From a virus, in IMG/VR virus record IMGVR_UViG_3300023444_000008, positions 1 to 24,262 of that record: DNA of 24,262 nt; one strand, written 5' to 3'. The notes beneath the pieces were generated by a model. It was not told the DNA's origin and did no database searches. It worked only from the letters and a program-made list of their open reading frames with translations. How positions within the stretch are numbered: position 1 is the stretch's first letter; each line of letters starts with the position of its first letter. The translations under genes were made by a program, and so were the position numbers. This document shows, piece by piece, positions 15,513 to 23,233 of this stretch.

Positions 15513-15693
15513 GCAGTTATCGGACTTGCGAAAAGCACAGTTCTACTTGTCTTATTGGGCTAACATCCCTCCCTCCTGTACTAGCCAGATGAACCGAAAG
15601 GAACTGAACGGCTATGTTCAACTCTTGAATGAACAAAAGGAGAGGGAGAAGCGCGAACTAGACCGTGCCAGGAATCGAATGAAGAGAAGGTAA
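14739..15693 (+). CDS. Frameshifted long form of tail chaperone (GT-like), +1 shift near 15474-15480
   Basis: Reading in the +1 frame from 15466 gives 70 uninterrupted codons after TTTTTTC (15481-15690), stopping at TAA 15691-15693, three bases before the tape measure ATG. The translated sequence looks genuine: SKQLSDLRKAQFYLSYWANI, then MNRKELNGYVQLLNEQKERE and a basic end (MKRR). It has no ATG or GTG at its beginning; the first ATG falls mid-way. The overlap allowed for a shift runs from the +1-frame TGA at 15463 to the 0-frame TAA at 15510. A Phe tRNA on TTT (15477-15479) can slide forward to TTC (15478-15480). The fusion (14739-15479 plus 15481-15693) would be 317 residues. A -2 slip on the same run or at GGGGA (15493-15497) reaches the same frame. 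Confidence 0.7.
15474..15480 (+). other. Candidate programmed frameshift site TTTTTTC
   Basis: In the chaperone frame the bases read GAG TTT TTT CGT. Sliding the second Phe tRNA by +1 lets it pair with TTC, its better match, and places the ribosome in the open downstream frame. The run is the longest homopolymer in the permitted overlap of 15466-15509. Direction (+1 or -2) cannot be told from sequence. Confidence 0.55.
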
Positions 15694-15696
15694 ACA

Positions 15697-18441
15697 ATGG
15701 CAGACTACACGCAAAAGGCTATCAATTTCAACTTCAGCATGAATGATGCCGAGATGAGCAAGGGAGTAGATAAACTCGAATCCCAATGGAACAGCATGGA
15801 GAAGTCTGTCGGTAAAGCAGAAGACGGAATAGACAAAGTAGGCAAGACGATAAGGCAGACCGCCTCTTCCGGTGGTAAAGCCATACAGAAAACAGGGGCT
15901 GCTGTCGCTGGAGCCGCCGTCACGACAAACAAGGCAGTCCATAAACTAGGGAAAACGGGGACGGCAGTTGCCGCCAAGGTAGAGAGTATAGGGGATGACG
16001 CCTCATCTTCCTTTGACTCTGCAACGGAGGCAGTCGCCGCCTACGGAAGAGAACTTGACAAAGTGGAGGACGGTCTTGAGAAGACGGGCCAGGCCGCCAC
16101 AGTAGCCGGTAGGGGGATGGCTCTTGCCTTCGCTTCTGCCGTCGAAAGTATCCGGCAGACTAACATGAACCTCCGGGACATGGCGCAGCAAACCGGGGCT
16201 GTAGAGGCTGCCGAAAGTCTTCACACAAATCTACTTCAAGTAAACAGGACTCTAGGCTGGACAAAAGACCAGTTAGCAGCATTCCGGCGGGAAGTGACTC
16301 AGATACCTCAACCTTTGGTCGGGGCTATCGGGGTTACGGAGGTCGGTGAGGCAATAGAGGGCCTGGTAAATGCCGGGGTAAGGGCCAGGGAAGCCCTTCA
16401 AGCCTATGTTCCTGCCGTGGCTCTTATGGCGAGGGCTACCGGGACATCCGTTGACCAGATGGCCCAGGATGTCTACAGGTACAACAGCCAGTTTGGTCTC
16501 TCGATAGACCAGATTACCCGTATGCAGGGGACTATCCACAATCTAGCCAGGGAGAACGCCGTATCGTTTGAAGACATGCGTAGCAGCCTGTCAAGTTTCG
16601 CCAATGAGTTCGAGGTTGCTTTCAGAGGCATGTCAACGGAGGCCAGAGAAAGGGTGGTGACTTCATTTGCCGCTATGAGGGCCGCCTTTGCAGAGAACTG
16701 GTCAGACATGGCCCCTGTCATGGAGATGGCAGCCAAGGCTATGGTGGACATTACCTCGGAAGAGATGCAGAAAATGGTAGCCGCCTCCGGTATGGCCGCC
16801 CAGGACATCCAGCAACGGCTCCGAGAGGGCCGGATAGATGAGGTCATGAGGGCTATCATGCAGAGGGCCGGAACCTATGCAAACCAGGGGACTCAGGCCC
16901 TAAATGCGTGGGCCGAGACTACTGGAATTTCTTCTGCCGCCCTTTCCGCTATGTCGCGTAACCAGCAGAGCATAACCGGACGATTGGACAGATTCACCGC
17001 CGGGACGTACAGTGCCGCCGATGGGATGTCTCATTTCTCCGGTGTGGTTCGTAACTCTACCATCTGGTTCGACCAGTTGAAGACCAGAATTTCCTCTCTT
17101 GCTGCCAGGGATATACCGGGCCTTGGGACCAGTGTGGCCGATGTGGTGGCTGAGATGTCTGAAATAAACTGGATTGCGATGTGGGCCGGGTACACGGTTA
17201 TTAAGGGGCTTGCAACTTCGCTTTGGGGCCTTGTTGGGGCTATGGCCGGGGCCGGTGGCGCAATAGGGGCCATTGGTACGGCTATAATGGGCCTGGGGGC
17301 CAAGATAGGCGCGGTGGCTACCCTCATGTTAGGCCCTTGGGGTCTCATCATTGCCGCTATTGCCGCCGTGGTGGGAGGGGTGATATACCTTCTCCACAAG
17401 ACCGGGCAACTAGGGAAAGTTTGGGACGCCCTGAAGAACGCGATAATGTTTGCCCTCGAACCAATAATTGACACCGCGAAAGAACTATGGCAGACGATAA
17501 CTGACGCCTTCAGTTCCGGTGCGGAGGGCGGCATGGAGTGGATGAAGATAGGGAGGGCCCTCGGGAGTGTCTTTAGTTTCCTGTTCAAAATTGCCGGGTA
17601 TGCCTTGAGAGTTATGTTTCTCCGTCTTGCCCTTGCTCTGAAGATACTGAAACCTGTAATCAAGTTGCTTATCGGAGTAGGTAAACTGCTCTGGAAAGTA
17701 ATAGGCCCGTCGATAAACTGGATTGCCACCCTATTCACGGAGCCAAGGAAAGCCATAGAGCAGTTGATTTTGGGCCTAAATTCTATGGGCCTGTATCTGG
17801 AATCAATCGGGACTAAAATCGGAGAGTTTCTTCTTGATCCTCTCGGGGGTATCCAGGCAGCCTGGGAAGCCTTGTTTCCGTTCCTACAGGGTTTGATTTC
17901 AGGCTTTGTGGAGTGGGCAAACGCCGCTTTAGTGGGCTTCCTGGAAATGCTTGGATTGCAGAACGCCGAGCAAGTAATATCTGGAGTGTGGCAGCAGATT
18001 TACGCTCTGGTAACGGCTCCCATCGAGACCATGAAGAAACTGATAAATGAGAATATCATAGGCTCTCTGAACTCGATCATTACCTATGAACTGCCGCTTA
18101 TAGGCTCCCTGCAATCCGTGACCGGAGTTGGAACAATCCCGTTGCTGGCAGAGGGGGCCTACATAGATGAGCCGACATTGGCAATTATCGGTGAGGCCGG
18201 GCCAGAGTTTGTCTTACCGGAGGACAAACTGCCGGAGCCGACGATACAGCCGATCATGACTGTCAATACCGGGGGTGACTCTCCGGGGGGCGGCACTACT
18301 TCAGTGGTTGGAGTGGAGCGCCGGTTGGACGCCGTGGTAGCCCTACTCAGGCAGCAAATACAGATGGGCCAGAGAGTGAGCCGGAGTCCCCGGCCTGACC
18401 CGCTTCTGAATAGAATACTGACTTTTGGCGGGGAGTCCTAA
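15697..18441 (+). CDS. Tail tape measure protein
   Basis: This protein of 914 residues is the longest in the window and follows the chaperone pair. The N-terminal part is helical and Lys/Ala/Thr-rich. Residues about 110-450 are helical with MAQQTGAVEAAESLHTNL-type segments seen in phage minor tail proteins. Residues about 486-570 are hydrophobic, with Gly/Ala-rich stretches that could insert into a membrane (GPWGLIIAAIAAVVGGVIYL). Near the end is AEGAYIDEPTLAIIGEAGPE followed by FVLPE, the widespread end motif of tape measure proteins. Tape measures set tail length at about 0.15 nm per residue, which would suggest roughly 137 nm here. No peptidase or lysozyme motif was seen. AGAGAAGG lies before the start. 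Confidence 0.92.
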   Translation: MADYTQKAINFNFSMNDAEMSKGVDKLESQWNSMEKSVGKAEDGIDKVGKTIRQTASSGGKAIQKTGAAVAGAAVTTNKAVHKLGKTGTAVAAKVESIGDDASSSFDSATEAVAAYGRELDKVEDGLEKTGQAATVAGRGMALAFASAVESIRQTNMNLRDMAQQTGAVEAAESLHTNLLQVNRTLGWTKDQLAAFRREVTQIPQPLVGAIGVTEVGEAIEGLVNAGVRAREALQAYVPAVALMARATGTSVDQMAQDVYRYNSQFGLSIDQITRMQGTIHNLARENAVSFEDMRSSLSSFANEFEVAFRGMSTEARERVVTSFAAMRAAFAENWSDMAPVMEMAAKAMVDITSEEMQKMVAASGMAAQDIQQRLREGRIDEVMRAIMQRAGTYANQGTQALNAWAETTGISSAALSAMSRNQQSITGRLDRFTAGTYSAADGMSHFSGVVRNSTIWFDQLKTRISSLAARDIPGLGTSVADVVAEMSEINWIAMWAGYTVIKGLATSLWGLVGAMAGAGGAIGAIGTAIMGLGAKIGAVATLMLGPWGLIIAAIAAVVGGVIYLLHKTGQLGKVWDALKNAIMFALEPIIDTAKELWQTITDAFSSGAEGGMEWMKIGRALGSVFSFLFKIAGYALRVMFLRLALALKILKPVIKLLIGVGKLLWKVIGPSINWIATLFTEPRKAIEQLILGLNSMGLYLESIGTKIGEFLLDPLGGIQAAWEALFPFLQGLISGFVEWANAALVGFLEMLGLQNAEQVISGVWQQIYALVTAPIETMKKLINENIIGSLNSIITYELPLIGSLQSVTGVGTIPLLAEGAYIDEPTLAIIGEAGPEFVLPEDKLPEPTIQPIMTVNTGGDSPGGGTTSVVGVERRLDAVVALLRQQIQMGQRVSRSPRPDPLLNRILTFGGES

Positions 18442-18947
18442 TGGCTGTTCAAACCTACGACAAAGGTAAGATCATAAGCGTATCGAACCCGATAGACTTT
18501 ATCTACGTCCACTACATCCCGGAGGAACTAACCGAGGCTGTAGAGGCTGAATATGATGAGCAGGGAGATATTATAGGACGATCCTCTCCCTATGTCTACT
18601 ACAAATCGACCCAGGCCAGGACGTTCGAGTTCCCTCTCCACCTATACGCAGACAGTGACGCCGAAGAGGAAGTCCTGAAGAGAGTACGGTGGTTGCAGTC
18701 TTTTCAATACCCCGACTATTCGGGCCAGTTGATGAGGCCGCCGGGGATGCTCCGAATCCTGTTGGGTAGGAACTTTGTAAACCTCAAGGGAGTGATGAAG
18801 GGGTGTAGCGTGGCGTGGAAAGCCCCGTATGACTTACTCTCTGGAATACCTATGCAGGCTGAGATTTCGGTTACATTGCAAGAAGTTGTTGACGTTCCGT
18901 ATGACTACACACATTTTAAGCCTTCGGCCTTAAAGAGAGAACACTAG
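18441..18947 (+). CDS. Putative baseplate hub / tail-tube initiator protein
   Basis: This protein of 168 residues overlaps the tape measure stop as TAATG. It is beta-rich: YYKSTQARTFEFPLHLYADS, a helix EEEVLKRVRWLQSF, then PPGMLRILLGRNFVNLKGVM and IPMQAEISVTLQEVVD. The plan (strand pair, helix binding a ligand-like loop, GRNFVNLKG strand, closing strand VTLQEV) resembles small tube-like proteins that start the tube on the baseplate, such as gpU-like or PVC7-like subunits. Position between tape measure and hub genes supports this. I cannot name the exact family. The 123-base gap that follows is the only sizeable non-coding stretch in the window. Confidence 0.65.
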   Translation: MAVQTYDKGKIISVSNPIDFIYVHYIPEELTEAVEAEYDEQGDIIGRSSPYVYYKSTQARTFEFPLHLYADSDAEEEVLKRVRWLQSFQYPDYSGQLMRPPGMLRILLGRNFVNLKGVMKGCSVAWKAPYDLLSGIPMQAEISVTLQEVVDVPYDYTHFKPSALKREH

Positions 18948-18960
18948 AAAAACGCTCACA

Positions 18961-19051
18961 GATGGCCTGTAGCAGCCTGTAACTGTCCGGGGGTGGTTTT
19001 ACCCGATTCGGGGGTAGAAACGCTCCTGTAGGCTGTCTATGGGCCATTTTT
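18961..19051 (+). ncRNA. Structured intergenic element: long stem with inner hairpin and T-tract
   Basis: Bases 18962-18981 pair with 19027-19047. The segments are ATGGCC with GGCCAT (19042-19047), TGTAG with CTATG, CAGCCT with AGGCTG (19030-19035) and GTA with TGT. That is 20 pairs with four G-U wobbles and one bulged T at 19036. The enclosed 45 bases hold GGGT (18991-18994) pairing with ACCC (19001-19004), and CCG (18987-18989) pairing with CGG (19009-19011). The descending arm runs into TTTTT (19047-19051), as in intrinsic terminators, but the loop is much longer than usual. The octamer AAACGCTC occurs at 18950-18957 and 19018-19025. It could be an attenuator, an RNA-stability element or a small RNA. 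The class is unknown; the folding is read directly from the sequence. Confidence 0.5.
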
Positions 19052-19070
19052 GCGTATATGGGAGAACTAC

Positions 19071-20252
19071 ATGGCAGACGCAATTTGGGAAGAGACTTTC
19101 GGAGTTACCCCGAAGGCTTACACTAACGGTGAGGTATTCGGAGGCCAGAACCAACTTCAGGCCCGGTTTCTCGATCCTGGTGTGGCTACTCTCGGTGATC
19201 TATTCCCGGAGGGCCTGGAAATCCATGCGGGGGCCAATAACGTAATCCTCGACCCTCAACCCTGGAACTATTCGGCAGTGGTCGGGGTGGATGAAATTCT
19301 GAGTGTGGGTACAGACAGGTTTGTCATCGAGGTAGATTTCACTTTCTTCTCGGAGACTGTAACCGTTACCACAGACTACCTGTCATTGTTTTCCTTCGTA
19401 TCGTCTAATTTGCCGAAGGTTGTGGAAACATACCCCAATTTTGCCGGTGAACACTTCTTGTCCGTTCAAGTCGGTGAGTATGCCGGTGGCTATCTGGTCT
19501 ATATAATCCTGAAAGAGCAAAGTACGGGATTTGAGCAATGGTACAATGGTACTTCTATGTCATATTCGAGGGAGCCGGTTTCCGGGATTTTGTTGCTTCC
19601 ACATCGGAAGTACAGTCTTCATGTCATGAAGGACTTGGCACAGTACCGGGTTATCCTGTCCGATATAAACGCAGGAGCGCCCGGAACTGAACTTGTGAAT
19701 ATCACTTTTGCCCATGCTTCCTACCAATCCGGCCCTGGGTGGTGGTTTGTCGGGGACTTTTGGTCGGATACCTCCGAGGCTTTCTTCATGACCCTCCAGA
19801 GACTCTACGGAGAGAGGGGCCTGCCACCGTTACCGGAGCCTGACCCGGAGCCGACAGAAGACGATACGCTGGAGTTTTCCTTTCCTGACCCTCTTCCGGC
19901 CTTTACTAAGTTTGAGCAGAAGGTCAGGAGTAAAGAGTCTTCTTTCAGTCGGATGAACTTTGACTCTCACTACGATGACGGGACACACGTTTTTCTTCCG
20001 GCCTTTCGGGTTGTGGAAGTTCCAGAAGGCCCGTTTGACCAGTACTATGAACTAGGATCAGATGAAGAAGGCCGCCTTGATTTGGTCTCCTACAAGTTTT
20101 ACGGAACTACCCGGCTTTGGTGGGTGCTGGCTATGGCAAATCAGATCAAGGAGCCTTACAGAGTAGCGCCGGGGACGCAGATAAGAGTTCCTTCGATTGC
20201 GACTATCCACAACAACGTACTGAACAAGATAGGGAGCGTTTATGGCCGATAA
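19071..20252 (+). CDS. Baseplate wedge protein: lectin-like domain plus LysM/gp53-like end
   Basis: This protein of 393 residues was started at the ATG 19071, six bases after GGGAG, rather than the in-frame TTG at 19050. Residues about 20-245 look like a concanavalin/LamG-type beta sandwich (VIEVDFTFF, EHFLSVQVGEYAGGYLVYII, KYSLHVMKDLAQYRVILSDI). A Pro/Glu/Asp-rich linker follows. The C-terminal part has RLDLVSYKFYGTTRLWWVLA, then ANQIKEPYRVAPGTQIRVPS, a LysM-type pattern shared with T4 gp53 and other baseplate proteins that lock the wedge to the hub. A sugar-binding-type fold fused to this module is uncommon in the phages I know. Binding to host polysaccharide or to another baseplate part are both possible. 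It overlaps the hub gene by 11 bases. Confidence 0.75.
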   Translation: MADAIWEETFGVTPKAYTNGEVFGGQNQLQARFLDPGVATLGDLFPEGLEIHAGANNVILDPQPWNYSAVVGVDEILSVGTDRFVIEVDFTFFSETVTVTTDYLSLFSFVSSNLPKVVETYPNFAGEHFLSVQVGEYAGGYLVYIILKEQSTGFEQWYNGTSMSYSREPVSGILLLPHRKYSLHVMKDLAQYRVILSDINAGAPGTELVNITFAHASYQSGPGWWFVGDFWSDTSEAFFMTLQRLYGERGLPPLPEPDPEPTEDDTLEFSFPDPLPAFTKFEQKVRSKESSFSRMNFDSHYDDGTHVFLPAFRVVEVPEGPFDQYYELGSDEEGRLDLVSYKFYGTTRLWWVLAMANQIKEPYRVAPGTQIRVPSIATIHNNVLNKIGSVYGR

Positions 20253-21537
20253 TACAGCATATCGTTTCCCTCAAGCCCGAATCCAGATCGAGGGGACAGA
20301 GGACAGTCTGAACATACCTCCAGACTACCTGGTGGGACTGAAGCATGAAATGATGTCCGTGGGGGCCGGTAACAAGGTCACTATTGAACTGTTCGATCCT
20401 TCCTGGGGTATCCTGGACTTGTTTTTACAGAAGGCCAGGGCTACTACGGGAGGGCTGCTGAAACTCAGGTATCAATACGGCTTCTACGATGAACCCTCGC
20501 AAATATACCTATCTGGAGTGGCGAAGTCTAACCCAGGGAACCTTTCTTTGTTGGGGGCCGAGTTGACTCTTGAGGCCGTGGATGAGGGAGTACTGGAGGC
20601 TTTTACCCGAAGACCGACTCCGGGGGTGGGAGACAACAGAACCTACAGGATGAATATTGGGACGATAGTAACCCAACTATGCGCTTCGCATGGCTGGACT
20701 CCCGATGTCGAGCAGCCGGAGCCTACCTATGAGTCTACCGGGAGAAACGGAAACGTAGAGAGAACATGGGTTAAAGGGCGAATGACCGATCTTGAGTTCA
20801 TTCGCTACTTGGCTCAGTTTGCCCGAAGTAACAGTGTTCCAGGACGCTACCAGGTACGGCTGGAGACCAATGGAGAAGGGGTTACTACTCTCCATTTTAG
20901 GCCGCCGCCAAACCGCCAATTATACGACATTTACACGGTAGCCCATAGCAGATTAGGCCGGGTTATTTCCTTCGAGCCGGAGTTGAATAACCTCTCAACT
21001 TCTGTCCTGGGTGGAACCGGGCTTGAGGTTATAGGCCGTTCTGTGGAGACCAGGGCCAGGCATCAAGAGACAACGGACAGCACTAGGGACACAAACTCAA
21101 CTTACCTGGGAAGCCGGACAGTCATGCCGCCTGGGGCGGTAGCCCGGCAGATAACTGAAGCAACAAGTCAAAGTCAAATGAGGAACGCTATGGCGGCCTA
21201 CTACTCTTCCCTGGCTGAAATGGTTCAGAAGGGAAGCCTGACGATAGTAGGAGACCCCTATATCCGGCCAAATGACTTGATCGGGATATTGGTAATGACG
21301 CCACAGGGACAGAGATACTATACTTCTGGAACCTGGCGGGTGAACAAGGTGGTAAATGAAGTCAAGGCCGGTAGTTTTACCACTACGCTGGAAGTGAACA
21401 GAAACGCTACCGATGTCGGCAATCTGGCCCCTAGAGGGCCGGTGGTAAATCTCCAGAACATTGTGGACACGGTGAGGCAGCAAGCCGAGGCAATTAGGAA
21501 ACAGTTGAAGAAGCAGTTTTCCTGGTTATTTGGATAG
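20242..21537 (+). CDS. Baseplate hub protein (gpD / gp27-like)
   Basis: This protein of 431 residues starts inside the end of the preceding gene. The opening FPQARIQIEGTEDSLNIPPD, then MMSVGAGNKVTIELFDPSW, and KLRYQYGFYDEPSQIYLSGV are typical of the GpD/gp27 hub family, whose trimer attaches the tube to the spike. A central part with TYRMNIGTIVTQLCASHGWT and WVKGRMTDLEFIRYLAQFAR matches the second tube-like domain of these proteins. PYIRPNDLIGILVMT near the end is the usual final strand region. A short helical tail (DTVRQQAEAIRKQLKKQF) ends the protein. It lies directly before the spike gene, the expected order. Confidence 0.85.
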   Translation: MADNTAYRFPQARIQIEGTEDSLNIPPDYLVGLKHEMMSVGAGNKVTIELFDPSWGILDLFLQKARATTGGLLKLRYQYGFYDEPSQIYLSGVAKSNPGNLSLLGAELTLEAVDEGVLEAFTRRPTPGVGDNRTYRMNIGTIVTQLCASHGWTPDVEQPEPTYESTGRNGNVERTWVKGRMTDLEFIRYLAQFARSNSVPGRYQVRLETNGEGVTTLHFRPPPNRQLYDIYTVAHSRLGRVISFEPELNNLSTSVLGGTGLEVIGRSVETRARHQETTDSTRDTNSTYLGSRTVMPPGAVARQITEATSQSQMRNAMAAYYSSLAEMVQKGSLTIVGDPYIRPNDLIGILVMTPQGQRYYTSGTWRVNKVVNEVKAGSFTTTLEVNRNATDVGNLAPRGPVVNLQNIVDTVRQQAEAIRKQLKKQFSWLFG

Positions 21538-21549
21538 AAGGGAATCCCG

Positions 21550-22833
21550 ATGCCGTTATCCGGTGAGATGATAAAAGACGATAGATATTACGGCCTGTAT
21601 GTCGGGGAAGTAATTGACATAGATGACCCGGAGGATTGGGGGCGGCTAAAGGTACGGATTTTCGAGGTATACGGGACTGAGACCGAGACCCCGGATGAGG
21701 CTATCCCCTGGGCCTACGAGATAGAAAGATTCGGGGGAACCTATGACTCTGGTTCGAGAACCCCATATATGCTGCGTTCCACGGTGGGTGTAATATTCGA
21801 GAGGGGTAATCCAATTCATCCATTGGTGGTCGGGGGCATACCGAAGAAGCCCCTTCCTACCTGGGTGTACCGGGGGGCCTACTCATCGGCTGTCCCTACT
21901 TGGACGCCTCCGACCGATTTCACTGAGATACCGAAGGAAGCCAGGTCAGACAACACCAAATTTGTGGTGTGGAAGACCCCTAAAGGGGCCTCTATTATCG
22001 TTGAAGAGGGAGACCTGGAAGAGTATGTACGCATAATTGACCGGGCCGGTCAGGTGATCGAGATGAAGAGTCCGGCCCTGAAGATAGGGACGGGAAACCC
22101 CAGGGGAACCGCCAATGTGGTAGACTCGGACGGCCTGGCCTACGCAAAGGTCATACCTCCGGCCACTATTCGCATAATAGACCTGGCCGGGCAAGAAATC
22201 AACATGACGGCAGAACCGGCAAAGGAGAAAGTGAAGATCACTTCCGGGGCCAGGGGCGCAACTTCGGCTACTCAGCAGTGGCTTGAATTTGACTCTACGA
22301 CCGGAAAAGAGGTTGTGACCCTTATAGACTCTGTGGGGCAGTATTTTAAGTTGACTTCCTACCAAAAGAAGGTAGAATTTTCTTGCCTGGGAGATCATAT
22401 AGCGACAGTCACAAAGAGCCGGACTGAGACCATAGGAACGGAACACACAAAGCAAGTAGGAACAAACATGACCTACACTGCCGGGGCCAATGTGAACATA
22501 ACTTCCGGGGCGAATATGACGATAAACGCAACGGGAGTGCTGACTGTCCAGGCCCTTGCAACTGTTTTGATTTCTGCTTTGGGGGCCGTGGTGTTCAATG
22601 CCGCCGCCGCTTTTACTTTGGCCGTCACCGGGGTTATGTCCCTGCTTAGTACCCAGGTTATTCTCGGCCAGGCTGCTGAAGTCCAGAAGGTATGTAATAA
22701 GACCTTTATGGACTTGTACAATAGCCATACTCATAACTACAATCCAGGCCCCGGAGGGCCTACCCCTTCTGGAGTCCCTAATCAGATCGGGGTGGAGGAC
22801 ACTCATACAACAAAGCATTGCCAACTGAGTTAG
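21550..22833 (+). CDS. Baseplate spike protein (gp5 / gpV-like), no lysozyme domain
   Basis: This protein of 427 residues begins with an OB fold (YYGLYVGEVIDIDDPEDWGR, then LKVRIFEVYG, with IPWAYEIERFGGTYDSG and VGVIFERGNPIHPLVVGGI). A beta-repeat shaft follows. The motif [RT][IL]IDxxGQ recurs near residues 161, 208 and 257, about 47-50 residues apart. A tandem-strand region (ETIGTEHTKQVGTNMTY, VNITSGANMTINATG) then resembles gp5 and VgrG beta-helix repeats. A hydrophobic Ala-rich stretch lies before the end. The C-terminus has His393-Thr-His395, the kind of H-x-H that binds iron in the P2 gpV tip. The gp5 lysozyme domain is absent. AAGGGA lies six bases before the start. Confidence 0.87.
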   Translation: MPLSGEMIKDDRYYGLYVGEVIDIDDPEDWGRLKVRIFEVYGTETETPDEAIPWAYEIERFGGTYDSGSRTPYMLRSTVGVIFERGNPIHPLVVGGIPKKPLPTWVYRGAYSSAVPTWTPPTDFTEIPKEARSDNTKFVVWKTPKGASIIVEEGDLEEYVRIIDRAGQVIEMKSPALKIGTGNPRGTANVVDSDGLAYAKVIPPATIRIIDLAGQEINMTAEPAKEKVKITSGARGATSATQQWLEFDSTTGKEVVTLIDSVGQYFKLTSYQKKVEFSCLGDHIATVTKSRTETIGTEHTKQVGTNMTYTAGANVNITSGANMTINATGVLTVQALATVLISALGAVVFNAAAAFTLAVTGVMSLLSTQVILGQAAEVQKVCNKTFMDLYNSHTHNYNPGPGGPTPSGVPNQIGVEDTHTTKHCQLS

Positions 22834-22840
22834 GTGAGAT

Positions 22841-23224
22841 ATGACCTGGAAAGGCTTTAAATACTCGATGAGCAAGGACTATCATGTCCGTATTATTCCG
22901 GGTAGTGACCTTGGACTTATCGAGTCCTCAATAAACCAGATTTTGAATACCGTACCTGGGGAACGGGTACATTTGCCTGAGTTCGGTAGCAGGCTGAAAT
23001 TGCTGGCATTTAGCCCCCTGGATGAGTTTCTGGCTATCCAGATCAAGACAGAGATCATGGAAGCCATAAACCGATGGGAGGACAGAATTATCATCTCGGA
23101 TGTCGAGGTTTTACTGCCGAAAGAAGAGAGTGATGCCGTAGACCAGGAGAAGGTGACGGCTATCGTTCGATATAACCTTGCCGAGAATACAAAAGATACC
23201 AGAGAGTTCAAGATAAGCATATAG
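22841..23224 (+). CDS. Baseplate wedge protein (gp25 / gpW-like)
   Basis: This protein of 127 residues is close in length to T4 gp25 (132). The central ESSINQILNTVPGERVHLPEF segment with FGSRL is the conserved core of the gp25/gpW family, in which an R-x-x-P-x-x-G-S pattern links sheath to wedge. The helices LDEFLAIQIKTEIMEAINRW and the later beta strands (IIISDVEVLL, TAIVRYNL) complete the family fold. gp25 starts sheath polymerisation on the baseplate and is conserved in all contractile systems. It starts seven bases after the spike stop and is followed by the J-like gene after nine bases, the usual order. Confidence 0.88.
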   Translation: MTWKGFKYSMSKDYHVRIIPGSDLGLIESSINQILNTVPGERVHLPEFGSRLKLLAFSPLDEFLAIQIKTEIMEAINRWEDRIIISDVEVLLPKEESDAVDQEKVTAIVRYNLAENTKDTREFKISI

Positions 23225-23233
23225 GGGCTTACT

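Noticed and set aside
19050-19070. TTG start seven codons before the wedge protein ATG
   Set aside because: It falls in the T-tract of the structured element, and GGGAG at 19060-19064 serves the ATG at 19071.
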